From the NCBI RefSeq assembly GCF_000003815.2, contig NC_049991.1:7092087-7156086 (forward strand): a DNA stretch of 64,000 bases, read 5' to 3'. This document shows, piece by piece, positions 26,398 through 41,300 of this stretch. A program made the translations under genes and the position numbers. Numbering within the stretch: the first letter of the stretch is position 1; the number at the start of each line of letters is the position of its first letter. A model generated the notes under the pieces. The model had not been told where the DNA came from. It saw only the letters and a program-made list of their open reading frames with translations, and ran no database searches. This stretch comes from Branchiostoma floridae. Taxonomy: Eukaryota > Chordata > Leptocardii > Amphioxiformes > Branchiostomatidae.

Positions 26398-29300
26398 CTG
26401 GATGAGAATAGGATAGATTGAAGGTGAAAGCTTGTCTTCACTGCTTAGTATTATACGTTTTTGAAATGTATTGCCACAAAACGATTAACGTTATACAAGA
26501 GCATAATACGGGAAATATCTTATTTGAAAGCGTTTCAATACAAGCTGCGCTATTTCGGCGTTAACTATCATTTATGCTAATGACCATGTTAATGCGAGGC
26601 GCGCGTGATGTTTTATTTTTTTCAAGGCTTCTTTCCAGTCAAATCTGATTCAAACAGCATATAACAGAAAAACTCGCAAGTAAATGAATGGCGATCCTTA
26701 GCACAAATCAACCGGGCACAAAACGGCATTCATCGCTATTATCATATGTCCAATTTCGAATATCGAAACCTCTTATCTTACCATTACCGCGATCGTGTAA
26801 GCATGGAGCACAGAGATGGCGGTCACCATGCAGCACAGAAACCCTCCCCACGCCACCATGAACGACCAGCCGTATGTCCAGCTGTAAGGCTTCTGATCGT
26901 CCGGGCCAATCTCGATCGAGAACCGGAATATCGTGATGAACATCATCCGGCTCAACATGCCCGTCAAACCTGTAGGTAAAACCAATTATATAAGAAAAAG
27001 TCTGGGGAAACTGACATCTTCAAGCGTAAACTGTTTTACAGAGAGACTGGATAGCCACATGCGACAGCACAGTGTGTATTACAACTACAGAGCTCTGGAT
27101 GATCCTCAACTACCAGGAATGATATTGGCCTGATATGGAAGAGTGGCCTGGGTATATCTACCTGTACCAGAATAGCTATGCTCTGCTCTGCTCTACTCTA
27201 CTCTACTCTACTCTACCCTACGCTACTCTACTCTACACTACTCTACCCTACGCTACTTTACTCTACTCTACTCTACTCTACTCTACTCTACTCTACTCTA
27301 CTCTACTCTACTCTACTCTACTCTACTCTACTCTACTCTACTCTACTAACTGTCATTGTAATTTGATAAACGACCCAATATACCGTCAGATTTTGAAAGA
27401 AAAAAAAAACAAGATTGAAATTATGGCGGACACCAACTCTGGCATCATGAGAAATAAACATCTGACCAGAGACTACAACAGCATGAAAACATCGAAAATA
27501 GATACCTTTGATTTTTGATTTCCAGATATCATCCAATACAGAATGATCTTTATTGATTTAGACAGAAAAACAGACGATAAGAAAAAAAAATGGCGGCCAC
27601 TGATCGATGAAACCTCATGAGGTATTGATAATGACTGGGGCATCATGGGACATGCTAGTGAATAGGGTGGGATACAAATGGGAGATATCACAGAGCAAGG
27701 CCGTCGCAAATTGAATTAGAAGCTTTGATGAACAATGCCATTACACCTTACGTGCTTATGGGATTATCAACCACTTACCGGCAAGGACAGCCAGCACGGC
27801 CGTGATAGCTGTGACCTTGGGAGAGGTCTCCGGTCGGCAGCAGGCCGCCATGTTGAATACGGTTCCGAGCATCAGCAACAGAATGGACAACATTTCCAGG
27901 CCAATAGACATGTACATTTCGTCTGGATATCAGAAAAGAAACATAAAAAAGAAATTCATTACATCTGTTCACTATACTATACTATACAAAACATATGATA
28001 AGTATAAACTGTAATAAAATGATGAACATCAATAATCTTCGATATGAAAGTACCACAGGCACACCCTAATGCTTCATTATTTTTTTTTTATAATGGTGAA
28101 GACTGCGGTCTGTCTGTGCTTTGTGAAGCTTAAACTCAGGTGACTTCCTTGGTTCCTGAACAGCATATTGATTAAAGAATAAACTTTGACGTCTATTAAA
28201 AGTAAGCCTAGTCATTTGACAGTTTCAATGTATTATGCAGGAACACCAAGTTGCTTTCTTTAAAACTATTTCTTTGCTGCTTTTAACACAAATGGTGTCC
28301 TTGGTAGAGATATCGCAGCAATAAAACTTCCTTCTTGGAAAGTTTCGCATCCCTTGAGCGACAACGTGCCGTTCATCTTCTTCCCACGCCGTTATTGGCT
28401 ACCATAGCATGACTATCTATTGGCACGTTAAAGAGTATAATCACGCAAGAAGACTTGTGGATGTATCACCCATTTCTTCCTTTCCAAATTGCGCACAAAC
28501 CAAACAAAATTACCCTGCAAAATTTTGCTTCTTCTTACCAGCGTGACTAAAAGCATCCCTGGAGCCACACTTACCGAACTTTGGTATTTCCGGAGAGAAT
28601 CTATCTAAGGAAACAAGTGGGCACAGGGCTAAATTGGTGCAATAGACGCTCAGCATGCTTCTAGCGGTGATGTCTGGTTGTATTGTGTATGTGCTCTGCT
28701 CCATGTTCTTTGTGCTGGCGCTGAGGGCTTTCATTTGAGCCAAACCAAACATCAAGGGATTCACTCCATGTTTGTCAAGACGTTAGACGAATAGTCTGCA
28801 GTCCCAATTATCGTTACCAACGTTGCAGGTTCAAAATCGAACGGTAGCACATTTGATTGATTGTACATACGTTAGTCATTATTACACACAGAGTGTTCCT
28901 TAGTGTGAAAGTTTTATTGATAACTCAAAAGGCGTTCTCATTCCAAGTCATCAACCACGGCAATTCCGACGTTTGAAACTTTTAGAGACTTGAGAATTAA
29001 AACATTGTGCCTGCCTACCTGCCTAAGTGCATAGGCCAGGGACTGGCCCGTTGCTCCTCTCATTCAAAGGGATCAAAATACACGATAACATGTAACAGTC
29101 TATAAGCCAAACTTAGAATTTAGAGTGAGTCAACTTTATCTACATCATTGTATTTCTTGAGGAACAGTAACATCCTTATTTCATGTGAACTATTTTTTCT
29201 TAAACCACTATGGTTTCAAAACTACTTCATTAATTCTAAATGTATTCTTTTGTCAACCATCATAATGTTATGCTATTTTTGCACTTGTAGGTTCTATCTT

Positions 29301-32300
29301 GATTCTGTTACCTGAGCTTACCACATCTCGATGCATCTTTTCCAACGTAAAGCATTTAGTTGAGTTTATTTTTAGACCTGCCTTCACCACCATGGTCGTT
29401 TGGTGGGAAAAAAATTACAGAGGTTGATCTTAATGAACATCTTTATTTCTTGACCTTGGTTGGAGCATCGGATTCTTGTAATTAAACTGCGAGACGACCC
29501 CCTAAGATCGAACAACGACCTTAACGTCACGACATCGACCTGGACGTTACCGCACAGGCAGTTAAATTGATCAAGATAGCGACACTCACACGTACATGTA
29601 ATCAGGAAGTGCAGTCGAATCAATACCTGCGTAACACCGACTAATACACATAAATTGTGATTGCCCATAGATAACTTGTCGTTTGAGGGATCATGTACTT
29701 ACTTCTCTCCCCGTCTGGAATCATCACAAGTATCAGTGTGCAATTCTCGGCTGCAGAAGAAAAGACAGTGACCATTAAATATAGAATGGAAATATCTGGA
29801 ATGAAATCAAGAAAAGGTGAAAATGACATAAGTCGATTGATATCGGTTACATATTAAGAGCTTGTCACAAATGTGCCAAGACATAGTTTAATATAAAGCT
29901 GTATAGGTTCAAGGCATATCCATTTTAACTAGGTCCAACGGTTTGTGCATTAGATTTACTTACGCTATCATTTTATACATAGTCACTAAAATGTGTGTGT
30001 GGGGGGGGGGGGGGGGGGGGTACGTATTCTTCTGCTTTCGAGAAGCTAAACCCATCTTGTCTAGATATAGCCACCTGTAGTATATTAGCAGTATCTTGTT
30101 TCGATAAGATAATGACAATCAATATACATTGTTATATACAGATCTACTATGTTCACATTGTCATATACAGATCTGCTATGTTCACATTGTCATATGCAGG
30201 TCTGCGATACGCTTACCATATACAGTTGTACTAGCATAAACCCTTCGGCCATGAACTTGCTAATAAACATCCATCTTTATCTTAAAAGCTGTATAATATA
30301 AGCCATGCATTGTATCTTAAAAGGATTGTCACAATGTTACATGTGTGGAGCACAGCAGCAGAGCTGACATGACATATTTCAGCCAAGTTCATATATCTTC
30401 TATCCTTGATGTGCGCTGCCAAATGCATTGTTAACTTCATTGCTATCCGACGAATAGCTGAAGACATATAGCGTAGGTCACACAGGGAGAAGCCGCCGTG
30501 GAAATACGGCGAAAAGACCTCGACCGGTTTAATGTGGCGCGCGATACGTCAGTGCCACTTCGGTGCCGATGCGACGCCGTGTGCTGGCGGGCGATTANNN
30601 NNNNNNNNNNNNNNNNNNNNNNNNNNNNNNNNNNNNNNNNNNNNNNNNNNNNNNNNNNNNNNNNNNNNNNNNNNNNNNNNNNNNNNNNNNNNNNNNNNNN
30701 NNNNNNNNNNNNNNNNNNNNNNNNNNNNNNNNNNNNNNNNNNNNNNNNNNNNNNNNNNNNNNNNNNNNNNNNNNNNNNNNNNNNNNNNNNNNNNNNNNNN
30801 NNNNNNNNNNNNNNNNNNNNNNNNNNNNNNNNNNNNAAAGGCAAAGCTAATGAATCGCATCAATTTTCCTAACCTCATTATTCCCAGCACTTATTAAAAG
30901 AAAGATTTCTTCAAGACGATACGGCGGTCACTGTGGAACCATTATTGATAGCATGTCGTCATAGTCTGTATCAACTGTCTAAACCAATACTATGCGTTCT
31001 CGTTTGCCGTCTGGTTTAAGACGATGTGATAGCAAGCTCAGACACGTTCATCTCAAATGCATTAGGACATTATACGACTGTGGTGGAAAAAGATGGCGTA
31101 GACCTAAGGGCAGAAAATGATGACGCAGATACTGTCCACAAGTTATGTGCACATCAGTTTGTGTATACTTAGAATTCAGCTCCAGTTACTATATAAATAA
31201 GTCACCAACACCGAGTACAAAGGGTGTGACAAGAAGGATTACCACCACGAAGTAAAACGACCCGACATAAGATGTCTTTTATTCCGCGAACTCTAACCCC
31301 AACAACCCGACATAAGATGTCTTTTATTGAGCGAACTCTAACCCCAACAACCCAACATAAGATGTCTTTTATTGAGCGAACTCTAACCCCAACAACCCGA
31401 CATAAGATGTCTTTTATTCCGCGAACTCTAACCCACAAAGCTCTCCCAGACTGTTTATCTAACTGTTGATGTATATGGTTTAATGATGATGATTGATGTG
31501 CTGTTTTGTGTTGTAATATCAATACAATTCATCCCCTTTGGGAACTGCAAAGTTGATTGACAAATAAAGTTTCAGTTTCAAAATTAAGAAAATGTTACCA
31601 ATACATGTATTCTCCTGTATTGAACAGTTGCAACACTTCCAATCATGGTAAGTGGCTGTGTCTGCTAAACGTTATTCATATATTATATGAAGTTTTATAT
31701 AAAGCATTAGCTTTGTACGACTTTAAGCCTTCTCTATATCACATCAACCGAAGCTACGTAGAAGCAAAGGCTAAGTAACAATGTCGCTATCGGGTCTACT
31801 GTGTTGCTTAGCATCTTTTGAAAGCAGACGTGTTTGTATACACTTTGATATAAAGTATTGTTTTTCTTATGAAAATTTATCCTTACTAACTTTGTAGTTA
31901 AAATTGCTTAATAGATCAACCAGTATAACAATCCATAAATAAACAATAGTAAACGCAGTACCTTATTTTGATTTTAAACTAGTGTTATATGATTTAATTA
32001 CGTTGATACCGTACGTCCAATTAGCCATTGGGCATGATTCTGCAAGTAAACATATTTTTTAATAAATTCATCAAACATTTGACCATTACAAAATACACTG
32101 ACTGAAATAAAGTCGGACTAGATGTACCCTTTTTCATAAATGAATCACGTGACATTGATAATACGAAACCTCTTGACGTCGGCAGTTGATCAAAAGTAGC
32201 AGATGTGTAATCAGGTGATATTTTGCAAATTGAAAATACGTTATCCACGCTGTAATATTATTCTTGGATAAACCTAGATTATCGAAAATATGATTTTAAT

Positions 32301-35300
32301 GACGCGTAACATATTCTTCACGTCGGAATGGTTAATTATGACATATTCTTGTTAATGAGTCATTAATTATTCATCCAGCAAATGAATCCACGCTAATAAG
32401 AGGTAGTATTAAACTTGGGAATTGTAATTGCGCTCCCTCCAATTTGCTGTTGGCGTCAAAATGACATAGTCAGATAGTAATTATAGATATTACAGACACC
32501 ATAATGACTTAATGGTGTTGATAACGGTATAATTGATGTATCAAACTGTAAAACACATGTGCTAAGACAGATAAAGCACTGTTTAGTTAGATGTTGCAAT
32601 TAAAATTAGAATACACATGATCATACACGTACATGTATCACATGTAGTCATAAAAAGTACTGTAGATGCATTTAAGTTCGCGGGGATTTAATTTCGTGTT
32701 AGCAGGAAAAAGGACTTTTCGCGGTGGATTTAAGTTCACGGTGAAGGGGTCACCGCGAAAACCGTGAATATTAATCCACCGCGAACATTTCTGCATTTAG
32801 GGTATTGCAAGAGGAAAATAATAGCCCTTTAGACCGGTGTAAGCTCTCTCTCCATCCCTCTCTCTTTCTCTCTCTTTCTCCCTCCCTCCCTCCCTCACTA
32901 TCTCTCTCCCTCTCCCTCTCTCTTTTCCGCACACGCACACACTTTCGATCTCTCACACACACGCACATCTATGTGTACGCACACACACATGTGGAGAGAA
33001 AGTGAATGTTATTTAGTTTTAGTATCTATCAAACGGAAACGAATTCTAAGAGAGAGATAGATAGATAAAGATAAACAGAGAGATAGAGAGCGATAAAGAA
33101 AGAGAGAGAGAAAGAGAGAGGGAGAGACTTTAGCATTTTAGCGCAGTTTGTTTGGCCATGTGTGATGTTAGACACAATATCGCCCACTCAGAAATTCCAT
33201 ACAATTCATACAACATCTCCTATCCTGGATATCGAACATGTCTATGCTCGAGATTTCCATTAACTAGATAAATCTTAGTGGATTACATCTCAGGCAAGAA
33301 TTCGACGTTTTGGCTTCGTGGGATCAAAAAAGCATCGACCTGCGAGATCAGGGAGTTCCATTACACTCTTAATCAACACGTGTTGCATATATCGATTTCT
33401 GTACCTTATGTCCCATACCTCATTTTTTTTCTCACGGAAACACATTCAAGGTAAATGTCAACCAAGAAGCGATACTTGTACTGGTATTGATACAAGCAAC
33501 TTTTAATCTCGTGTACCTTGTGAAAAAAAAAGAATTTTGATATTGATTTATTACAGACATGCAATACATGGTAAACCCATGCTAGACAGCTTAGCTGATA
33601 TTGGTTGTTAATACATACATACATTATAGAATTCACATAAATAATTCAAATGGTTAACGTAGCGGTCGTGTATTTAAAAATCATTCTAAAATTGATTATG
33701 AACTTTATTCTGATGTATAATACAGTCTAGTATTACTAGATATAACTTTGATATAACTTTGTCAAGTTCAATAGTTAAAAAGATTCATCTTCAACAAAAC
33801 CCATCAAGTTCCCCACTCCAGAATACTGCTAATTATATTTTTAAAGTTCTTTTATATTATATATGCTGGGATATATGTACCACCCAGCTAGAAATATCAC
33901 ATGGATGTTATATGTGGTTCTGGTATATTATAACTTACACGCACCGAACAAAATTCACCAGAGCGCGTTGTAAAAAATATGGGGGTATTAGTACCCGCGA
34001 AAAGGATATAGTGTAGCCATGATTGATAAAAATAATGGCCACCCGTAGATACAAACGTGTTACGAAAATCCAGCACTTCCTATAGCTGTGGCTTCTAGAC
34101 GCCTATGACGTACACGTTAGTCCTATACATCCTCCATTCCTACTGGTATAAAAATCGACCATCTAGAAGTACCTTTTATTCTACTCCTAGTCCCTAAGTT
34201 CAAAAGTTCACCCAGATGAATATACGTCATGATCAAGAGAAATTTTATCCCCTTCTTTGAAAGTTGCCTCTCCAATTTGCCAAAGAATCGTTAGATCTTC
34301 AGAAGTTCCAGTCTAATGAAGTATTATGATGGTTTGACCTCCAGCACTTGTTAACTTAATACGCCACAAGGGGAATATGTGATGTGTACAGTCCATTTGT
34401 TAGCACAGAATCTGGTTCAGAGGGTCCTGGACAGCCGGCATCTTGGGATCTTACATCCAGTGTGCTAGTGTAACGCTTACCTAGAGCACTAGCACGAACT
34501 TTTGCCACTTCAATACCTCAATTTGTTGGGGGCCACTCAACACTTACTCCCTTATGGCCCACTATAACCATTAAGGTTTGAGTGATTTCTTCACTCTTCG
34601 AAGGACAGTACGCAGAGCGTGTGAAAAGGTTTTAGCGCTTCACAAGTAGGGTTAGAGTAGAAAGCTTTTGGGGGCAAGAGGGGAGTTCCCCTGGAATATT
34701 TTATTCACAGGGTGCCACTTTGAGTTGAATAGTTTCTTATCGCACCAAACACAGATTGCATTAACCTTAACGTAAGTGATGGTAAAGGTCCATAATGTCG
34801 CAAGGGTTTCTTAACTTCCTGGAATATATACATTATCCTGAGTAAGTGTCCATGAACTTCCTGGAATATATACATTAATCTAAGTGAGACGGGTCATGTA
34901 TACTATCATCGTTAACAGCCAATGACATACGTACATTGAAACAACATGATTTAGCCGGGTTTTCAGTTCCAGACGTCTACGCCCGGAGGCTTTAAAAATA
35001 GAGAGATTTTTGGAATGATTCCAGGGAAATGTCGACGAAAGGCAGGAAAAAAACAACATTTGCATGACTATGTCAAAGCCTCCAGCGTTTTACAGAAGAC
35101 AAAAACGTAATGCATGAGACTTAAGCTACAGATACGTAATATGTGATTCATTAGAAATATATAATATGGCCTCAAAGAACAAAAGGAAATGAATATTGAT
35201 TTCAACATAATGTTGAAGTTCGAATTACGAAGTTCAACATCGACGTAAAAGTAGATTTTAATTTCATATTTGTCATGGATATGATTTACGAACGAGATTT

Positions 35301-38300
35301 TAATTGACAAGACACCAGATTGTACATATGCAGTCAATCTACCGTAGGAAGTCCTGTCACGATCTATAATTAATGTTCCATCATCAGTAGGGGCGGGGTA
35401 CCTCACTCATCCGTCATTGCTACTACCCGGTTCTGTTTCTATGTAAGAGTTTAATGATTTTGTCTGGATGAGACGCAAGAAGCCTTTATAATTTCTTTGC
35501 CCAAAAAACATTGCAACTACTACTTGGTAATACCCAGGACTAGTTGTCTGGATAAAAATGGACGTTTAAGGGGATAACAGAATGACTCGTTTATTTTAGT
35601 ATCAAGTTATAATCAGATTTGAAAAGATAAATATCTTAAAGTTTTGTTCTAAATTAAAACAAAGCACATGGTGAAGTCAAGGCGTTCATCTAGTCAAAAA
35701 GATCCGTTTGAATGTAAATTGAATATTCTTAAAGAAAAGACGAGTCACGTAATGAATCTCTATGTAATTTTTACTTACTATAAATGCAGAAGTGTTCTTG
35801 TTGGTTTTAAGTTCTATTCTTCCATAATGATTTGTGATTACAGTACATAGTGGTACCGCGAAGTCAAAATCGCCACAAACGATCCATTTTTCCGCCACCG
35901 CAAAATTAAATTCTACCGAAAATAAATGCATTTACAATTCAGTTTAAAAGCTGCAGCAAATGTATTACCGGTGACGGCTAAATCGTTAACTTTATACGGC
36001 GTCGGACTGTCACTTTGTAAAAAAAAGGGTACGTGTTCAATACGTTGATAGCTATAGGCAATGCACTTTCCGACAATACAAATGTATACAGCTAAACCCC
36101 ACAATATTAAGAGTAATGAAACACAACTTAACCATATATCAAAGTTTCCTTCTATTAATCACATGCGTACATGTGCAAAATGATGCATCTTGATAAGTAC
36201 AACTTAGACAACTTAGCTTTTAAGACGGACGATAGGAGTCACTTTTCTCCAATACAATCCCATAGGAATGTCGCTTTTACTTTCAAGTATGATTGATACA
36301 GTTTCAAATTTTCTGCACCACTTGTAGACTCCATTATCCGTGTTTAAAGCGTGGATTGATGGGTTATTGATAAAATATAGAAATATATGTATATTTCTAC
36401 TTGACAGTTTGGTTTGATTCGAATATCCATTAGTAAATGGCTAATGTACACTGACTAAAGTGGCGTATTTGCTGGTGGCTGCAAGATATTTCCCTAAAGC
36501 TAATTTTTCCATGATGATGCTTCTAACAACTACCTTCCCCGAGTTAGCTGTTTTCAGCCAAGTGCTCAACATACAAACAAATAAACAAAAGTTATCTCTT
36601 CATAAACATCGCTTCGAAGTGGAAAGGTCAAAATGGGAAGAAGCCTGCATTTGGTAATAGAAGTGTCAATTTTCATTGTACTTAGACTTAGTAACATTGT
36701 ACATAAAGTGCCTTGTGTTATAGAACCCCCACTACAAAGTCCATATCACACTTTACCCCACGATTTCTTACATTGTGGAAGAAAAGTAATGTAAGTTTTA
36801 GGGGCTGTAGGCATATATAGCGCTTACACTTTAAGCTATGATTTATCTGCACTTTTCCCTTTCTCCTGATGTTCTATCGACGATTTCTTTTGGTCCCCAA
36901 AGCACAATGAAGTAGGAGATGATTCAACTGTCTCATTCGCATAGTACGAGAAAGACATTGCCGCCTCTGATGATATTACACACTTAACTTGCGTTGTTCA
37001 CATTGTCGTGAGGTCTGGGGGAGGTACCCACTGGGCCGTGTGCAACTGCGAGATAGCAGAGCACGATTTTTGTATATCCCCATAACAATCAGCATTTCTC
37101 ACAAGGCATTAGCTGCTTTTGATAGATTAGGCTCCGTCATTTGTCTGCGGTGTAATTAGTAAAAGTGCGACGGAGGAAAAAATTATAGCCGGCGCCATAT
37201 CATTGTAACCACAGCAGTAGTTTAAGCACTAAGGACGGGCTATTCGTCATTACTACCTTGACTGCGTGTCAACGCGCCTTACGATAAGGTAATGCTGTGT
37301 GAGTGACATTCGCTTGGTTACAATCCACACGGAGTAGGCCTAACCCGATCAGTTCAGCCAAATTGCATAAGGCTTTAAGCCATAACTTTGCTCTATATCA
37401 AGGCTAAATCCAAGATTGGGCAAATTGAATATTCTTCTAGTGACTAATGACTTAGATATTTATAGACATATCCCTCGACGGTTTCTTGTAGTAGGATTGC
37501 GTGTCTATCTGACTCTGCTGTCTTTGTCTAACTCTTAAGTGTTAAATGCCCCACAGGCGAAGTGTTAAATGTATGCCTTGGGTGTCTTAAACATTAAGGC
37601 GAGTCACAAGGTATAGTTGAAAGTGATCTAGGGATTAAGACAACTTTATGAAGATAAATGTTGGACCAAAACTTAAGTTGGTCATTTTTCCACACCCTCT
37701 TGCTTTTTGTCCTTCTTCTTGCTTCTGTCTATTTTCTTAACAGTCCCTCTTTGTGATTGTCGTACTTGTTTGTATTGGGCACCCGGTAAACCGCATTGTG
37801 GTGCAACACACCATGTTCGCACTTAACAGTACAAGCTGTATAACCTGACGGATCAGTTTGAATCAATAATGTCTATTCTTTTTGATAAGTGTTATGGGTT
37901 AGGTGTGGCTCTCCCCTAACTAACAGGACTTCTATTTAAGGTCCTATCCAAGGCACATGACTGATGCAAGAAACACAGAGGTGAGTGAGGAAATCATGCC
38001 AGGTGTCTTTCTCAAGGTCACAACGTCAACGGGTCATTGTCAGGAGATTTAATCCTAGGAACTCTAAAGTCTTGGCCAACACCTAGTATTATGCCATGCC
38101 AACGGCGCAACTTACGACATACCACAAATATCCAACACTGGTTGTCAGTCGAACTAATGGCACAGTGTGAAGCAGGCGTCCGACAGATGACTTAATTCTT
38201 CAGTACTTCCAAACCTCTCTCGCCGGCTGATGCGATAGTCCGTTGCTACTATCTACTACGTGTCCAAAAGCCCCTGTCGCCAGTCTATCACAATTTACAA

Positions 38301-41300
38301 CACCCACTCCAACGCCTACACTTATTCTTTCATCCTAAGTATTTGAAGTGATTCATTTGACTTGTAACCTTTTCCGTTGAACCCTGGAAGTTTCGATGGT
38401 CTCAAAGTGACTGGTATTGATGCAGAAAACATTTTAGCCATTGGCTTTGGCTAGAATAAAGTGCAAAATTGTCTAGAGGCAATATTGGCCGGACTACTCA
38501 TCCAGCCGCATGTATGCTTTCTACATACTTAAGAAGATTTGGTAACCTTTTTTGTAAGGATGAGAAGCTGTGAAAATGTGTATCATATTCTGGTCACACA
38601 AACACAGGACCGTGTTCGTTACACGCATGAGCCAAACACGTAGCCGTGTTGGTTCTACACCAGGATGCTGTAGAATTGTACACGGATTCTAGTCTGGCAC
38701 AAGAAGTTTGAAGGCATTGGGTTTGGTTTTTTCATAAAGTTTTAAAATCCGGGCAAATCAACAATCGTTTTTAAGAATAATTCCTCCTACATAGAAGTAG
38801 TATCAAGTAGTATGAATAAACTTTGTTTCTCGGAGTTTAGCTGAGATATATTTCAATTTCAGGTTTGCTGTATGTTGTCCTAGGTATCGTTATCCATTCA
38901 TATTGTCCTTATGTGTTTGTCCTAAAATCAACTTATGTCTTAGTTATAAACTCAATAAAGATGATTTAAACTCCAACACTGTTTATACAGACGATGAATG
39001 TTAGACATCCAGGTAATAAGATACGCCAAAATGTTAGCTAATGAAGCTACCGGACAAGATTATTGAAAAGGCTTTCGTTTCAGACAGCCAACCTTTTTGT
39101 CAGTGACACTGCGGAAATCGTGAGGGGGAGAGTTTTTATATCCTAGCTGTGAATTTAGATGCAAACAACGAAGGATGCCATCTAAAACGGTTTACCCTTT
39201 CACCTATCACCCAAGTGCATAGATTCTGCACAGTAATGCAGAACAGAATGTTTATTGTAATGGCTAACATCTATCATGACCTCTTTGTAGTCGTCTGTTC
39301 AGCAGTCACGGTTTTAAAATCAATTCCGGAGCTTTCTGGTCTAAAGCGGTCACCAGATGCGGTTTTGTGATTCCCACTTGGGACTAGTTTCAGTCTAAAT
39401 GGATGATATGCTGCTAATGGTGGCGCCAAATTGACACGTTGGTGACAATATCATCTTACACAAGCAGCGGTCAGCCAGGTGAAAAACTGTATGCTGACTG
39501 TCGCAAAAGCACTTGGATTGAACCGATACTTGATAGATACTGACATTTAGGAAGGATATACGCTGTCACAGTATGAGCTTAAACGTGTGATGTTATACAT
39601 GTGTGTCCATAAAGCATTGGACGTTAACAGACGCCTACCCGTACGAAGAGCTACACAAAACATGACAGGGACACGCTTTTGGTGTAGTATCTAGGATAAT
39701 TGTGTATGCATATGGTAGAAAGGGACTTTCGTACTTGTACATGACTTGTGTTTAAACTTAGAAATAAGCATAAACATAACTATTCAATACTTACTGTTTT
39801 TAATCGTTAAGTTTATATTCGTAAAGTATTGCTGTCTAACGCATAAATGTGAATAGAACGAAATGTAATGATTCGATGTAGAGTTATCCTGTATATTCTT
39901 GCTCTTAACGTATTACTAAGGAATTTTGGATTTATCTCTATTGAATCAGATGTTTAATTGTTTTTGTATTTTCAACAAAGATTTTGGTGACATAATGGGC
40001 AAAACGCTTACGAATACACGGTTTTTAAGTGTGCCAAAAATCGGATGTTTCGAAGATGCGTTCATTATTACAAATCTCTTGTTTATTAGTATGGAGTTCC
40101 TAAGGTTATCACTGACATAGTTTCGAGAGGTACCAGTTATCCAATAAAAAAATTCTCCTGCACTTTGCACCTTAATGCTTTTATCTACATCGCGTCCTAT
40201 GGCCATTTCCCGCCAAGGCTTCTGCACCAGTACACATTGCGCATCTCTCAAATTTGCGGAAATGGACAGAGAAAGGTGGAACACATATTGCACATGAACA
40301 GTGCGTGTTAGGCTTTTAAAAACCTCATGCTCACTGAAGAATAGCTTGGGCAATTTATACTTAGAAGATTTTTTTTAGATTGAACGCACACGATGCATGG
40401 ACCACAGAAAATCACAATTTGCTGAAACATTGGCATAGTAAAAGTAAAACTTAATGCCGCATGAGGGAATTATCCTTTCCTCCTTTCTCTGTATTTTACA
40501 AATTAGAAGGAAGTTCCATGATTAAATTTTCTTTCCAGGCTTCCCCTTGATTGCATTTTCAAATGAATGTAGCCATTTTTAAAAAAGAAAAATGGGACAA
40601 AGATTAGTCGCCACAATTAACTTTGAGTAATCTTAAACATTTGGGTTTACAATCAGCATTGTACTGTTGTGAAATAAAATAAATAAAACAAAGAACAAAG
40701 ATAAGCTGACCAAAAAATGTATAACTCCGTTATGTGTTATATACCATTGCTGCCACATCAAGTCATTTTGAATTACCAACACACAAGGTTGTACTGTTTG
40801 ACATGCGGCTAGCTGACTAACGACCGTTACGCATGGTCTGGGTTTCCCCCCCAAATTCAATTGGACTGAATTAAGCTGCCCAACGGTGAGGAACCGCCCA
40901 CATAACGTCCTGACCTTCACAGCTGATCTAAAACCGTTCCCTAGATCATGCGATTCTTCACGTCTTACTTCCTTTGAAGTCACCCTTAGCGGCGTCCGTA
41001 AGAAGCCATATCATCAAAAGGGATCTCTTAGAGAATGTTGACACTGTACGTCAGAGCTAGAGTAAATGTGTGTATTTTTGTTCTCACGTTAGCTCTCTGC
41101 TTACCTTGACTGGATTCGTAGTGGACCAATGCGGAGTGTGAAGTTAATTCACAGTTATGCAATTTCAAATCGTAGTGGACTTCGATGCATCAATGATTTA
41201 GGGAAAATGGGTGCTTCGCGCAAGGTGCAAATGGTCTGGATTCATTTTAGGAGAGAAGTTTTGTAGATATCGGCAGCTAGCGCCATTGTAGGTCAGATTA

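Noticed and set aside
27135-27518. Open frame of 127 codons rich in Leu-Tyr-Ser-Thr
   Set aside because: It translates the CTCTA microsatellite.
28510-28764. 84-codon minus-strand frame as a separate small gene
   Set aside because: Only its last 30 bases have splice borders; the rest has no good start and no recognised domain. The microexon reading explains it better.
30443-30897. Several long open frames across 30.4-30.9 kb
   Set aside because: They run through 239 Ns and are artefacts of unknown bases.
31259-31434. Regular repeat that could suggest a CRISPR array
   Set aside because: The units are directly adjacent with no unique spacers, and the genome is eukaryotic.
31202-31522. Open frame of 106 codons on the minus strand with a repeated VRVRGIKDILCRVVG motif
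   Set aside because: It is the translation of a 45-base tandem repeat whose period is a multiple of three; both strands stay open. No splice or start logic.
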